Assembly: GCA_021613375.1 (NCBI GenBank)
Contig: CM038716.1
Location: 4,859,684 to 4,923,683 of the forward strand
Direction: 5' to 3'
DNA: 64,000 nucleotides
Source: Megaleporinus macrocephalus
Lineage: Eukaryota; Chordata; Actinopteri; Characiformes; Anostomidae
The notes under the pieces were generated by a model. That model did not search any database. It worked only from the letters and a program-made list of their open reading frames with translations, and was not told where the DNA came from. Of this stretch, positions 37,460 through 47,978 are shown one piece after another. Position 1 is the stretch's first letter, and each line of letters starts with the position of its first letter. Made by a program: the position numbers and the translations under genes.

Positions 37460-38635
37460 AAAATATGACTTTTTGCTTCCTTATTTATACCAGAATAAAG
37501 GAAAACTTTGAAGATCAAGGGGAAGCAGGACCTCAGGTATGATGCACAATGTTAAAATTATTTGCTTGTTTGTGCTTGAAAATTGGTTTTCCTTGCAGGT
37601 TAGTCCCCATCAGCTCCCATTAAGTCCTATTAAAATTTATTGAAATCACTGTTTTTAATATTGTTAAACCAATTTGGTTACAGATTTATTTATAAAATTA
37701 TTTTAATTTGATACTACAATCGCTGTAGGATTTAGCTCATACTTATAACTTGGAAAGATAAGAAATGACCATAAATAGATTACAGTATATTCTCTTGCTT
37801 TTAAAAGAATTGCATTAAACATGGTAGGGTATGATTTTATGACTCATAGATTTCCATATAAAACACAACTTTTTATTTATTTATTTTCATTTACTATTTG
37901 TTCAACTATGCAAGGTTAAATTGTCCCAAATACTTTTTTTAAGTTACACATTATACCAGTTTGTTGCCCCAGGTTAATAACTAACAAGTTATACAAAACT
38001 AGGAATGAAAAAGTATATCATTTTAAACCAACTAGTTTTAGGCACACTGTCACTAAAGTTTATTTTTTTATTTCTGTCCTTTTTATTACAGGATGTGAAA
38101 TCTTTTACTTTTCTATTTCTGTTCATCAGTTTTATATTTCTGCAGTATTTTGGTCTTATGCTTCTAGTTCTACAAATGATTAGTTGACCTACAAATGATT
38201 TATTTCTGCATGTATTACTAAATATAGAAATGACTCATGTTCAAAAATATATAAAAAATTAAGATGGAATAGAAAGACATTTGTGATGGTTCATGAAAAT
38301 ATTCCCTGCATAGTTCTAGCATTTTGCATAGTTGAATGAATCAAATAATAGATTTTGTTTTTATTTTCATACAAATTATTCAAAATAATAGTTTGTTCTA
38401 ATTTGTTTCTTCATGTAGAATCCTCAGGAGATGGAGGTTCTGTCTGCATCTGTGCCTAATGAGGTAATCACTTTAACATTAATATACCCAGAAACACCAT
38501 CTTTTTTCAAAGTCTGTGCTGTGTGCTGTCTGATAACAAGTACTGTGTTATTTCCTGAAAAAGCTGCAGTTTTTTGCTGGAGTGTGAGATTCTAAAGAAA
38601 TGTAATGTTTACTACAGGATGATCCATTGTCTTAA
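19957..38635 (+). CDS. Unrecognised surface protein: signal peptide, Ig V-type domain(s), then about ten membrane helices
   Basis: Proposed exons: 19957-20005 (signal peptide [17 protein letters not shown]), [21912-22250 broken V exon], 22579-22884 (V domain), 27085-27186, 27268-27354, 27434-27526, 32056-32150 or -32157, 32263-32358, 32466-32595, 32757-32858, 33403-33522, 34089-34181, 34903-34986, 35082-35174, 35538-about 35645, 36640-36658, 37494-37536, 38419-38463, 38618-38635 (TAA). Nearly all are flanked by phase-1 introns and fit GT-AG. Without the broken exon the product is about 560 residues. Exons from 27085 on each carry roughly one hydrophobic helix, with basic loops such as [16 protein letters not shown]. 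Predicted site is the plasma membrane with the Ig part outside. The Ig part resembles fish butyrophilin-like/B7-type V domains; I know no named family with this polytopic tail. Two junctions are uncertain (exon 7/8 and the end of exon 15), so a partly decayed gene is possible. Confidence 0.6.
20283..20485 (+). mobile_element. SINE-like element in intron 1
   Basis: It has a tRNA B-box-like GAGTTCGATTCCCCACCTGG, preceded by a duplicated ACTGGAGTTCGATT, and a 3' part AGCTCTGGATAAGAACATCT of the common fish LINE/SINE type. The 5' head with an A box is missing or unrecognisable. Confidence 0.6.
21225..21720. other. Intron 1 segment paralogous to 5960-6430
   Basis: Collinear similarity to the first block (for example TAGCCTATTTTGGGGTTA at about 21618 and 6336) shows that the segmental duplication continues through this intron. 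It also contains the palindromic repeat seen at 6010-6120. Confidence 0.65.
21912..22250 (+). pseudogene. Broken Ig V-type exon (first V domain)
   Basis: The exon opens in phase 1 after a good acceptor and reads [18 protein letters not shown] then LLLPC, the first half of a butyrophilin-like V domain up to the EWTR strand. At about 22032 the similarity moves to another frame ([14 protein letters not shown], then DRVNFF). That frame ends in TAA at 22132, and the original frame meets TGA at 22136. It resumes as ISLNN-type sequence with the expected DAGVYRCKV and ends in phase 1 at GTGAGT. So there are two frame breaks plus stops in 339 bp. Both ends are phase 1, so leaving the exon out keeps the reading frame of the gene. 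Confidence 0.85.
22579..22884 (+). CDS. Intact Ig V-type exon (second V domain) of the Ig/polytopic gene
   Basis: This 306-bp phase 1-1 exon has no stops. It has the first cysteine in [12 protein letters not shown], the core tryptophan in [10 protein letters not shown] and an [12 protein letters not shown] stretch. The later [18 protein letters not shown] stands where V domains have DxGxYxC; tryptophan replaces the usual second cysteine, so the canonical disulfide is missing. It ends VILQKLG before a GTAACA donor. Confidence 0.8.
22962..23523. repeat. Direct tandem duplication, two units of about 283 bp, apparently identical
   Basis: The stretch beginning CTGAATTCTGAAATCTGTTA at about 22961 recurs at about 23244 and stays identical by eye through GGACCAAATGA (23230-23240 and 23513-23523). 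The second unit continues as a longer MITE-like repeat, so it is the original. Confidence 0.85.
23560..24478. other. Intron 3, unassigned, then duplicated-block sequence
   Basis: I see nothing in 23560-24290. The stretch 24290-24478 matches 6427-6575 of the first block and ends at the LINE insertion point. Confidence 0.55.
24479..26672 (+). mobile_element. 5'-truncated L2-type LINE insertion
   Basis: The left border is where the paralogous block (6575-6580, GATTACTACATTGATTATT) has no insert. The right border follows CAATAAAACCCACTTGACTTGACTTGACTT, a short tandem tail typical of L2/CR1 elements, written here as CCCACTTGACTTGACTTGAC. The element is on the + strand, inside intron 3 of the Ig/polytopic gene and in the same orientation. 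Confidence 0.9.
24481..26331 (+). CDS. L2-type LINE reverse transcriptase (ORF2 C-terminal part, endonuclease missing)
   Basis: The frame is open from the truncation point, upstream of the first ATG at 24598, to the TGA at 26329-26331: 616 codons in total, or 577 from that ATG. It has the RT blocks [39 protein letters not shown], the catalytic core FADD at residues 348-351 counted from ATG 24598, and the C-terminal [10 protein letters not shown] region. The apurinic endonuclease domain that normally precedes RT is absent through 5' truncation, so the copy cannot move by itself. One oddity: the stretch after [11 protein letters not shown] reads LTHDCVAKH and lacks the longer segment usual before FADD. 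No stop interrupts the frame, which suggests a fairly recent insertion. Confidence 0.9.
   Translation, partial: GKATQLTVNTASVTGYISKCIDDVTVSKTITIRPNQKTWMTPEVRALLRTRDSAFRVGDKAALRKARAKLSRAIREAKRAHAQRIHNHFKDTGDTRRMWQGIQEITHYRTMPPSCDSDAFLRDALNDFYARFEAHNNTLVNKISPKPDEQALCLTAVDVRKTLRRVNPRKAAGPDNIPGRVLRECADQLTDVLTDIFNASLRSSTVPMCLKTTTIVPVPKKSTVSCPNDYRPVALTPIIQKCFEKLVMRNIKTQLPSSLAPLQFAYRPNRSTDDAITTTLHLSLTHLEKKDTYVRMLFIDFSSAFNTIIPQNLTRKLSLLGLNTPLCNWILDFLTGRPQLVRFGNSCSSTITMNTAAPQGSVLSPLLFTLLTHDCVAKHSSNSIIKFADDTTVLGFISKGDGSAYREEVQQRTDWCTVNNLHWNVEKTKEMVVDFRKSRPDHSLLNINGSSVEIVKSTKFLGVHLAENLIWSLNTSSTAKKAQQRLYFLRKLRKARLPPTILTLFYRGTIESILSSCITAWFGTCTASDCKSLQRIVRTAERIIGVSLPSVLDIYTTRCIRKATSIVYDPTHPSHRLFSLLPSGRRYRSIRSSTTRLCNSFFPQAIRLLNTTQRLN
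26680..27001. other. Last part of the segmental duplication (matches 6580-6915)
   Basis: The stretch with CTTGGAAAATGTTTATC and CACCATGGTTAATTAGC is shared in order with the first block. Similarity ends at about 27001 (TATACTGAAGTGT against TATACCCAAGTGT), giving the right border. Confidence 0.75.
27085..35645 (+). CDS. Membrane-helix exon series of the Ig/polytopic gene
   Basis: Twelve small exons are each bounded by acceptable splice sites. Hydrophobic cores are [18 protein letters not shown] (27085), [14 protein letters not shown] (27268), [15 protein letters not shown] (27434, weaker), [17 protein letters not shown] (32056), [12 protein letters not shown] (32263), [15 protein letters not shown] (32466), [19 protein letters not shown] (32757), [17 protein letters not shown] (33403), [18 protein letters not shown] (34089), [16 protein letters not shown] (34903), [12 protein letters not shown] (35082) and [19 protein letters not shown] (35538). 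Lengths cluster at 84, 87, 93, 102, 120 and 130 bp, and most exons are phase 1-1. A 4.5-kb intron (27527-32055) splits the block. Confidence 0.65.
27990..28135 (+). pseudogene. Extra diverged copy of the 27268-27445 exon/intron segment
   Basis: The stretch reads GTGATGCATACTTTTTTGGT, then the CCAAATGTCTGTATGTGTGT core and a GAAGGTAAATTC donor. It continues through AACAGCTATGCAAATGTAGC to CCCTACAGGGTCTCT, paralleling 27277-27445. The exon-like part reads [15 protein letters not shown]. The following exon copy diverges at once, so this is a relic of a local duplication of about 700-bp offset. Confidence 0.75.
28985..29715. repeat. Minisatellite, unit about 31 bp
   Basis: Units of the type GGAACACAGCCTCTGATTGG followed by TCTACAAGTCA recur about 20 times with variation (TCTGACTGG, TCAACTAATCA). 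The array lies in the long intron of the Ig/polytopic gene. Confidence 0.85.
29716..30411. other. Intron DNA, nothing recognised
   Basis: No gene, no named repeat and no conserved exon-like segment are seen here. Confidence 0.5.
30412..31950 (+). mobile_element. Tc1/mariner transposon, full length, inactive
   Basis: The ends are CACTGCTCA at 30414 and TGAGCAGTG up to 31948, flanked by TA on both sides (30412-30413 and 31949-31950), as expected for Tc1 elements. The element is about 1.5 kb with a transposase pseudogene inside, on the + strand within intron 6 of the Ig/polytopic gene. The right end has lost part of the usual inner terminal sequence. Confidence 0.9.
30700..31716 (+). pseudogene. 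Tc1-type transposase, broken
   Basis: The N-terminal helix-turn-helix part is readable around 30740-30840 ([15 protein letters not shown]). The DDE catalytic part follows: FTDESRF near 31162 (first D), QDNARPH near 31430 (second D) and [12 protein letters not shown] near 31519 (E). There is a stop after the HTH region, a frame change between the first two catalytic blocks at about 31420-31435, and a TAG at 31585-31587 before [11 protein letters not shown]. The frame ends at TGA 31714-31716. It cannot encode a working transposase. Confidence 0.9.
33005..33051. repeat. Near-perfect hairpin, 22-bp arms, 3-bp loop
   Basis: CTCAAAGACTTTGTT starts the left arm and AACAAAGTCTTTGAG ends the right arm. 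The inner arms are both AGATCT around the loop CGT, and one mismatch is seen. It lies between exons 10 and 11 of the Ig/polytopic gene. Confidence 0.9.
34480..34752 (+). mobile_element. LINE 3' end with (TATC)n tail
   Basis: The stretch has CCTTCGGGATCAATAAAGTA followed by a (TATC/TCTA) run at 34685-34752, the classic 3' end of a fish L2/CR1-like element and its microsatellite tail. It lies in the intron after exon 12. Confidence 0.8.
35669..36085. mobile_element. Common fish interspersed repeat abutting exon 15
   Basis: Phrases such as ACCATATAGGAGCACTTTG, GGACCACCACAGAGCAGGTA and GGATCATTCTCAGCACTGC belong to a repeat that is very common in fish genomes. It begins only some 20-30 bp after the plausible end of exon 15, so its insertion may have altered the original donor. 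Confidence 0.7.
36845..37310 (+). mobile_element. LINE C-terminal fragment
   Basis: Frames read [19 protein letters not shown] and [18 protein letters not shown], then an [18 protein letters not shown] stretch. This order is typical of the C-terminus of fish LINE ORF2 proteins. Frame breaks are present. It is followed by a (CTT)n(TTA)n run. Confidence 0.75.
37381..37458. repeat. (TTC)n(TTA)n microsatellite
   Basis: About 40 bp of TTC is followed by about 38 bp of TTA, only 35 bp before the acceptor of exon 17 (37493). Confidence 0.95.
38092..38187 (+). CDS. Possible alternative last exon of the Ig/polytopic gene
   Basis: A strong acceptor (CCTTTTTATTACAG) opens a phase-0 frame that fits exon 17, which ends in phase 0. 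It codes [18 protein letters not shown] and a further hydrophobic stretch, ending in TGA at 38185-38187. Using it would give an extra membrane segment at the C-terminus instead of the acidic tail from 38419. Confidence 0.45.
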   Translation, partial: DVKSFTFLFLFISFIFLQYFGLMLLVLQMIS

Positions 38636-41476
38636 AAGAGGACCGATAGCAGGAGATGTTCACCATCACTGGAAACCTCATAAAATGTCAGGATAGCAGA
38701 GATTATTTGAAAAGATGCTTTATATTCACTCTGGGTGGGTTGTTAGTGGCTCGTTTCCTCTATCCCTGATAACAGATTCTATATTCAGTTACATTTTCTG
38801 GTCTTTTCAATTCAGTTAAATTTTGTAATTCACCACCAATTTCTTTGTCTTACTGATGTTAACACTGGGGCAGTTTCTCCTGCACCACAAGGCTAAGTTC
38901 TCTACCAGTGACCTACACTCTTAGCCTCCACAAGTAGCATGCAAGCATGGAAGTCTGATTTGAATAGGAAGGGATAATAACTTCCTATAATGCCCCAGTG
39001 CGACTATGTGTGACACAGCTTTGGAGACCGTCAGCTTGCTTCCCAATTACAGAGGCAGAATGATGTTGAAGGCCCTAGGGAAATCAAAAAAACATGTTCC
39101 TGCCAGGGCTTTGTCCGAATTCCGTGATGAACGTTGATCAGAGCATAATCCAAACTTTTGAGTCTCTAGTAGGCAAGTGGTAGAAGGTCCTGGTGGTTCA
39201 TGACCTGAGGCTATATGCACTATATACCATATTTGTATACCATATACCCACCAAGGCTGTAAAGAAAGTCTGCCAGAACTTTTATGTACAGTTTCAGAAA
39301 GTAAATAGGTACACTGCAGAGCTGACAGGTCTTTAACACTATGCGGGAGCATTTAACTCATATGAAGAGTTGCATGATGCAAAATGAACTCCTGTAATTG
39401 TTGTGTTTTGTAATTGTATTGTATGAGTTGTAGTCATATAAATAAAGATAAAACATTTAATCTCTCATCATGTTGTGGACTGTTAATTTATTCAGCACTA
39501 TGGTAATGAATTACAGGAAATCAAGATTTTTGGTAAAACTTCCACCTTGTCATAGTAGATGTCATATGCTGGTATCATGAGGTATCATGTCGGTTAAGAA
39601 AAATGCCAAAAATGTTTATTGTCAAGACAGCAAACTACAGTATACTTAGCATGTGGCATGAGCTGCCATGCCACCAAACATTATGCCATTTTCCATAACA
39701 ATTAATGGTAACTGTGACTTGAGACTGCTATATTAGTGGACACAACTCATGACAGCAGGACAGCATATGACCTTAACCATTCCCAGTAATTAAAACAATG
39801 TAATGATTATTGAACAAAATCTCTCCTGACAGCCTATAAGAGCGAAGACATCCATAACATTGTCGCAGTATGGTTATGTTATTGTAATGTGAGCAGGCCT
39901 GGATCATAAAAATATCACCAGGGGACAGTTATTTAATGGTATCCTACCTTGTCCCTTTTTTCAAAGTGGTCATGTGATGTTTTACATTAACCCAGCAGGT
40001 TATTCAAAGGTTATGCAGCATCATGATGGTATAATACACCCCAGGGTTGGTCATGAGACCGCCATAAGCACATTTCTCTCTTCCAATTATGCATATGCTA
40101 ATGAGATTACCCAACAACCACTGCAACATTTCATACAATAAAACAGCTCATTGACCATCGTACAGCTAAAAATGGTTTCTAAGCTGTGACTGGAGAAGAA
40201 AATAAAGCAGACGTTTAGGAAAGACTCGGAGAACCGCTGTGTCACTAGTGTCGCTAGTGACGCTCTCATGGCAAGTCAAAACAACTGTTTATGATTTCTT
40301 ATTTAAATTATACATGGGATATTAAAGGAACGTCTCTGTATGCTGCTAAACATGTTATGAAAAAGGATGTAGATGTAATTGAATATAAATGCAAGGTTAA
40401 GCTATAGTTTAAACCAGACAGTTAACGTTTAGTACAAGTATTGTGATTGGAAACTCAGCATAACTGCTGTGTAAGGTCAAACCCTATTCTACGGCTTGGA
40501 AGGCGGAGGGTGATACCCACTAAACTATACCAACCACAATGCCACTTTTTAGCTCAAAAGATGATAGTGAATCACTGAGAAAGAGTGGAAGAAATGAAAA
40601 ACTGCATCTGATGAAATAAAATTCACTGATGATGTACTTAAATCAACCAGTGAGTGACTCAGTAAGAGAACGTTGAGTTTTGTAAGATGAACTGTTGGGT
40701 GATCCAGCAAAACCACATGATGCTGGTTACTTACTTCTGGCATGGATTAAGTCAAGTTGCTTATTACCTAAATGAAAATCACAGTGTACTAAACTTTGTC
40801 CGTCATATGACCATTAAGGAAACAAATATATTTTTCCTGATGACTTTGTTTACCACATTCCTTCTTTTACATAACTGCAGAACTTTGCACTCGGCAGTAA
40901 CTATTAAAAATAAGCCACTTTCACATGTCCAGATTTAATTACTTTTAATAGAAAGTCTATGATTTTGTGGGGGCTTTTCAAATAATCTTTTCATCATAAA
41001 AGGTACTTAAGGGCTCCATACAATGCAACATGTAGGTATGTGGTTTTTTGCAGTTACCTATGACAAGTATTAAAATAAAGAATTTTCATTACAAAGTGAT
41101 TGGCGGAAAATTATTCTAGACAGTTACAGTGATGTCGGCAGTTTTATATATATACTGTATATAGTTATATATACTGTATATAGTTGTTCTAAATTGTTTT
41201 GAACTCAGACGCTTCAGGGAAACTCATGATGATTGCTGTCATCAACATTATTTAGTTTATGTGGCCTTATCTTATCTACGTAACATCTGCAGAATTTATG
41301 GTATCTTATGACGTTAATAATAACGGTATAATTACAGACCAAAGGTTTAATTTCAGGTATATTTCCAGACATTTCAGCTTGTGATAAGGTTTCAAAATTT
41401 TATTATTGACAGTAGATGAGTTTCTATTTGCAATATAAATATTACATTCTGGGATCCTTCCATCATTTTTGCAGTC
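38636..41476. other. Intergenic region between the Ig/polytopic gene and CLCA
   Basis: It contains a minus-strand LINE relic (38870-39360), AATAAAG at about 39440 as a possible polyadenylation site, and a duplicated TATATACTGTATATAGTT at 41144-41185. A TTTTTGCAG acceptor-like site at 41466-41474, two bases before the CLCA start codon, suggests a 5' UTR exon upstream; I cannot place it. Confidence 0.5.
38870..39360 (-). mobile_element. Degenerate LINE reverse transcriptase relic
   Basis: On the minus strand a frame reads KALAGTCFFDFPRAFNIILP, close to the RT block [14 protein letters not shown] of the element at 24481. The rest is too decayed to assign. Confidence 0.45.
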
Positions 41477-44400
41477 ATGGCCAAAGTGATCGCTTTGGTG
41501 TTGCTGCTCCTCAATGCACTGGTGCCGATTATAGGAATCAAACTGGATGGACATGGATACACTAACATTCTTATTGCCATCAATCCAGCTGTGCCTGAAA
41601 ATGAAGAGCTCATAAATCAAACAAAGGTATTTATTTACAAACACATTATATATATAATGGCAAACCAAAACGGAAATATTTTGTGAACTTTGATATATGT
41701 GGAATGAACATTGATATATATATGAAAATTATTATACATGCCAAGTCAGCGTAAGAGCCAAATCAGGATCACTCCAATGGAATAATGTGTCGCAGTTTCA
41801 ATTATTATTTACTCCCTCAGTTATTCTCACTTTACACCACTTATCTTCCTGGATGGGTGGCTGAAGCCTATCCAAGTGTAAAAGGCAATTACATACAGTA
41901 AGAATACAATCTAAGAAAAAAACCTGTAAAACAGTTCATTAGAATTTAAAACTCCATCACCGGTACTTTTATCTGTCTCTCTGCCTCTTCCTATCTAGGG
42001 TCTGTTATTTTCAGCTGTCTGTGGAATCCACAAAACACTGCAATATGCCAAATTTAAGTGCAAAGTTATTGCTTAGTTTTATACTCACATTTCACGTATA
42101 TATTAACTGTTGCTATGTCACACTGTTTACATTTTCGCAGGGTTAAATGTAAAGGCATGCTGTGTAATGATTTAACCTGAGGCAATTTAGGGTTTGCACT
42201 GTTTTGCAGTGTTCTAAAACAGTATGTGTAGCATGACTAGTGGTCTGCAGAATTAAGACACTTTTAAGACATGCAAAATCTGTAAAATTGAACCTCCACC
42301 TTTGAATGAAATTTTAGATAGAACCTCAATATACGTGTATCTAAATAGAATACCTCAAATATGCTTTGCAAGGCACTTTAAATAATATTGATTTAACAAA
42401 TTACTTTATTACATTCTTAATCATAATTACGGTGCTGTGAAAAAGTTTTTCACACTTGAAGACATGATTATATTTAAAAAGCTATTTTCAACACATTTAA
42501 ATTATTATTTATTGGGGTAGATTCAGCAGTTGTATGAGCCTATAATGCAATATAAAAAGACTCATGGCTGCACAAAAAAGACCTGCGTCTATAACCCAGC
42601 AGGCAGACCCTAAACACACCTCAGGTCCAGCTTCAGTTCTTGAGAGATACGGGCGGCTGCTATCAACAAATGCTTTATGTCGTGTATGAATGGTGGAAGA
42701 AGTGATACATTAAAATAAATAAATAAATAAAAAAACATTGCATTTCACAGAGATACTTCACTTAAATTATAGTTTATATATCAGATTACTTGCATTTTAG
42801 CACATCTTCATAACAATATCTGCTGTCAGAATACTGCATCAACCAAGTACTGTTGTTCTGGTTGCTACCTCACTGACTGCTATGGTCATATACACCAGGC
42901 CACCTGCTGTTAAGTCAATATATGTTACATCCTTCCTTGCATCATTGTCCAAAAAAAGACAAGCCTCTCAAAAAAGGCAATTTTACCTGACTTTTAATGA
43001 AAGTCAATGGAACCAGATTTTTTTTCAAACCTTTTTTGAGCATTTCTATTGGTCCATTTATAGTGAGATGTTTTACACAATGTAAACAACAGTTTTTGTG
43101 TTCAAATGATGGAATCTTTTTTCATTGGCTAGTCCTACTTTAGGGGTAAATTGAGTTTTTTTTCTTTTAATGTCAATTTGTCTCAAACTGGACATGTTAA
43201 AACCATAGAGAGTATATGGTTAAGACAATTATTTTAACAACGACAATACAGCAGTCTGTGTGCTAGAGAAGTGCTGTCTGTATGTGTATTAGCTAATTAA
43301 TGTTACAGAATGATAAAATATGAAGAGATGATACTACAGTATAACATAACGCTGTGTGTGTGTGTGTGGTCAGCAACTCAGCTATAGATATTTGATTCTT
43401 ATATTCGAGTAAGGCCAACATGATCTTGATCATATGCTCAAAATCTGTTGATAATCGTAATAATATTGATAACTGATTATTGGAATTGGTATGTCTGATC
43501 TAAATTATTCTAAATTTTCTGTCATGACACACTCACCCCAAGTCAAAATGTTAAATTAGGATAAACTAATATTTATCCTTTATTATATTTTACTTTTAAT
43601 AAAATGCCTTATTACATTTGTAAACTAAGCTTTGTGAACTAAGGTCTTTTTAAAGATTTGTTGGTGTCCTCAACACTGATTTTGGATTGATAGTCTGAAA
43701 TAACTTTAAAATGTAGTTTTTTTATTAGCTGTTCTCATTTGGGTGCTCAGCACCCCTAAACTTCTAAGGCTACAATCACCCCTGGCGACGATATTCTCAG
43801 TACCTTGTACTGTATTTGATTGTGTCATGTTTTGTATTTATTGTGTGTCTTTGTATTTATTGCACTATTTTGTCTGCACTGTGTATATTGTATTGTTTTG
43901 CATTTGTGTTTTTTGTTGGACCGTATGGTTCTAGAGGATCAGTTGTCTGTGTACTTGTATATAGCTGGAATGACAATAAAGCCTCTGAATCTTGAATCTT
44001 AAGATCCCGTATTTCCACCCCTGCTTTTAGTCTCTGGGCTATCTTGTGTCTTAAAAAGCTGTTTGTAGTGATGTTATGGACTCACTTGACACTTGCCACC
44101 TTTCGGTTGAGCAGTATTCTCTAAAATGTGACCAGCAAGTGGTAGAAGTGGTTAGTACAAAGCAGCAGCCCCCTCTGTTGGCCAATACAAGCACAACATA
44201 AGACATTTCTGGGGACCGCTCCAGCAGAGACATCTAGACACACTATTGTAAACTGCTGGAAAAAGATATTGTCCGATTCTCCATTTTTCTGATTTTTATT
44301 TATTTATTTATTTATTTATTTTACATCAATGCCATTTATGTTGTGAAAAATTGTATGCCAGTGGAAATGCTCTAACATAGCTTGGCCTCTTCTGTAGAGT

Positions 44401-46286
44401 TACTATTTTGGAGAATTTTTTTTTAGACAGCGACGATATGAATTTTGGGTGGTTTTGAGCCCAAATACATGTATTCAGAACACTACCTGTTGGCTTGTTC
44501 ATTCATTTTTTCATAAATCTGACATTCCTTTGCAGAGTCTCTGCTTTATCATGTGTCAACTGTGTCAACAATTAATAGAAACAGAAAACAAGCTGCCTGG
44601 AAGCTGTGAGATGGTTATTCCCACCTGACTTCATTCTGAGGGCTGCCTGCCGGAGCTATAAAGTTGTTATCCTGACATATCCCTTAACAGTTTGTTGTGT
44701 ATTTAAATTATTTATTTTTTGTCCATAGAGCATGATTATCGACGGATCCAAATATCTCTTTCAAGCTTTAGGCAACAAGGTGTTCATCAAAGATGTCAAA
44801 ATACTAGTACCCCCAAACTGGAATGGAACTTACCATAAAGCAAGAAGAGAAACCTACAAAAAGGTACAAAATTAATCAGTCTAACTTGTTAAATAGGGGC
44901 AGTGGGGATAGATTAGTGTGTAGTTATGGAATAATAGTAAAAAATAGAATAATAACTATTCTAGAACTTATGTATGTTTTCTGTTACAGGCTAGAATAAT
45001 CATTGACTACCCACACCCAGCATTTGGAGATGACCCATACACTCAACAATTTAAAGATTGTGGAGAAGAGAGCGAGCGCATTCATTTCACCCCAAACTTC
45101 CTCTTGAATGACAATCTTCTTAATGCATATGGGCCTCGAGGTAAACACCAATAAATATCTGAGGTTATGTTCTGAAAAGTGGGTAACAAACACAATCTAA
45201 AGGAATAAGAAAGACATGTGTGCTTGAATGTACACATCAAGTCACATTATTATGACCAACAGTTCATATCCAGAATAACCGCCGTGTGCTGCACAGACAG
45301 CAGCTAGATGGCAGCCAGCAGCTAGACGGGCTGGAAGCCTCAATAAAGTCCTGGTTGGTTGTCACAAGTATCTGGAGCCATGCTGACTGCTGTGCATCCC
45401 ACAGCTGCTGGAGGGCGCATGGGGGGTGGTCCATACAGATTCTCAATTTGGTTCAGGTCTGTGGAATCAAAGATCCAGGGTAGTACTTGTAAGTCTTGGT
45501 CAGCTCTTCCAACCAATGTGGGACATTTCTAGTTGTGTGACGTGTCGCATTGTCTTGCTGGAAGATCCCATCTGCCCCAGGGAAGACAATCAGCATGTAT
45601 GGGTGTACGTGATCTGCAAGGATGGTTCATAGCCAGATCGGTTGAGAGAGCCTTCCACTTGACTGAGTGGGTCCAGCGAATGACATGGAAACATTCCGTA
45701 GACCATAACGCTGTCATGTATGCACTACCAGCTGTCGAAAGTAGGACTACTGGTCATAATAATGTGCCTTGACTGTGTATAATCACATTTTAGGTAAGCA
45801 GACATTTATGGGAATGCAATCACACACATAAATGTAAATGTTTTAAAAATGTTTTATTCACAGGAAGGGTTTTTGTGCATGAATGGGCTCACCTCAGATG
45901 GGGCGTGTACGATGAATATAATGAGAAAAGCCCATTCTACTTTGATAGTAACCAGCAGATCCAACCTACAAGGTCGTATGAGCTTTCTGAATTCATAATT
46001 CATAAAAACCATTCATAACATCAAGCTTTGTGTATACTTATGAATATCTCTCTGTGTATTTGTTAACCTCAGATGTACCGGACAGATATCTGGACAGTGG
46101 CATGAACTGATCAATGAAAAACCTTTACCTTGCCGCAGTAATGCGGAAGGTTTGCCCACGAAAGAATGCCAGTTCTTTCCAGACAGTCAGCAAAAAGCAA
46201 ATGCCTCAATAATGTACATGCAAAGCATTGACTCTGTAAGTTAAACATATAATATTAATATATTTCTAACTTTTACTTTTATTTCT

Positions 46287-46376
<90 letters not shown>

Positions 46377-47944
46377 TAATAAAACACATGCAAGTAGCTA
46401 GAATCACTGGGCCACCAATGAGGGTACGTTGGGCTACCAATGAGGGCACAGCACAGCCTAACACAGTTATTCTCTCTGTAGGTGACGGCATTTTGTCAAG
46501 AAGGAGAACACAACGCTGAAGCCCCAAACCTGCAGAACGAAAAATGTAAGAATAGGGCTACATACACAGTGATTTTTGAAGACTCTGTGGACAGGGATGC
46601 CCTTCGGAGTTTACCGGCTCTACAATCCTTACCACAGCCCCCAACATTCACGGTGATCCAGAGGCGACATCGGGTCATCTGCCTCGTCCTCGATGTCTCT
46701 GGAAGCATGCACGTATGTTAAACGTAACACACCTTTACCATAACAGAAGCAAATATAACAAAATCTGTGCAAAACAGTGATGAAAATAGCCATACGAACA
46801 ACAGACAATACTTTTTATTGACATGGACATTATCTCTATTTCACACTGTAAGAGTCACTGTAAAAAGTGGGGTGACACTGTTGAACTCAATAATTATTTT
46901 ATTTGTGACTACTACTGATAAAAAAACAGATGTGGCTGCTAATTTGTGTCTCAGAAGATTTATAATAGTGTATCAGTGTACAGGACAGCATATAATTCAG
47001 AATCAATAGAATGTCTAACAAAACATACATTAATTCAATTTCAGACTTCTGTTGTTTACCAAATCATTTTGCATAAGCAGAAAAGCCAGGATTAGATCAA
47101 ACCGAGGTTATTAGCTAACTTACAAAGCTGAACAGTAAAGCGTGCTTCATTTGACTGGCCTCTAAATGTCAGAGTAGGGCTGGGCGATAAAACGATAACG
47201 TGTTTTGAGAGACAACACAAACAGCCAATGACAACGAGTGTAGACGTGACGGCAGCTTAACCCGCGTGCTAGTAATCTGGTTACTGCAGGCGTCATAGTC
47301 GAGCAGCCAGAATTAAATAAGAAAAAATGACGACAGAAAACGTTAACTACTACTGAAAGAAACATGTTACACGTGTTAATAATCTTGAAATAATCTGCTA
47401 AGATAAGAAACACAGGTAAACAGGTGCTGTCCTGCTGCTGTGTTGTTGAAGCTCTACGGGATGTTTAAGCTTCAAGTGCTCGTGAATAGCAGCCTTACTG
47501 TTGTGATCATCTCCACTGTGCAGAGCTGACAGAGCACCACACTGTTGTGTTTCTGTGTGAAACACTCCCACAACTTTAGATGTACGCGAGCGATTGTTTG
47601 TAGCTGCAGCTTGCACTCTGGATAAATCCATGCTTTCAGTGCGCGCGACCACCTTTGCAATGCAATGACGCACGTTATGCTAATCGTCGTAGTTTCGTAA
47701 TGGATAAAGATAAATATGTATATTGTAGGAGTTTGAGTGAGAACGCTGAGACAAAGTTGACTTTATAACCAAAAATTCAGAGGAGGGAAACTTTATTTTC
47801 TACTGAAAACAGAATCGCTAAACCAACTACGCATTTGAGCCGACAGAGAGTCGACTCACCGCTATGAGTCCTTTCCTTAGCCCAAACTTAAAGGGCCAGC
47901 AGCAGCCTGCTTAACACGTGTAAATACTGTTTATACTAATAACG

Positions 47945-47978
<34 letters not shown>

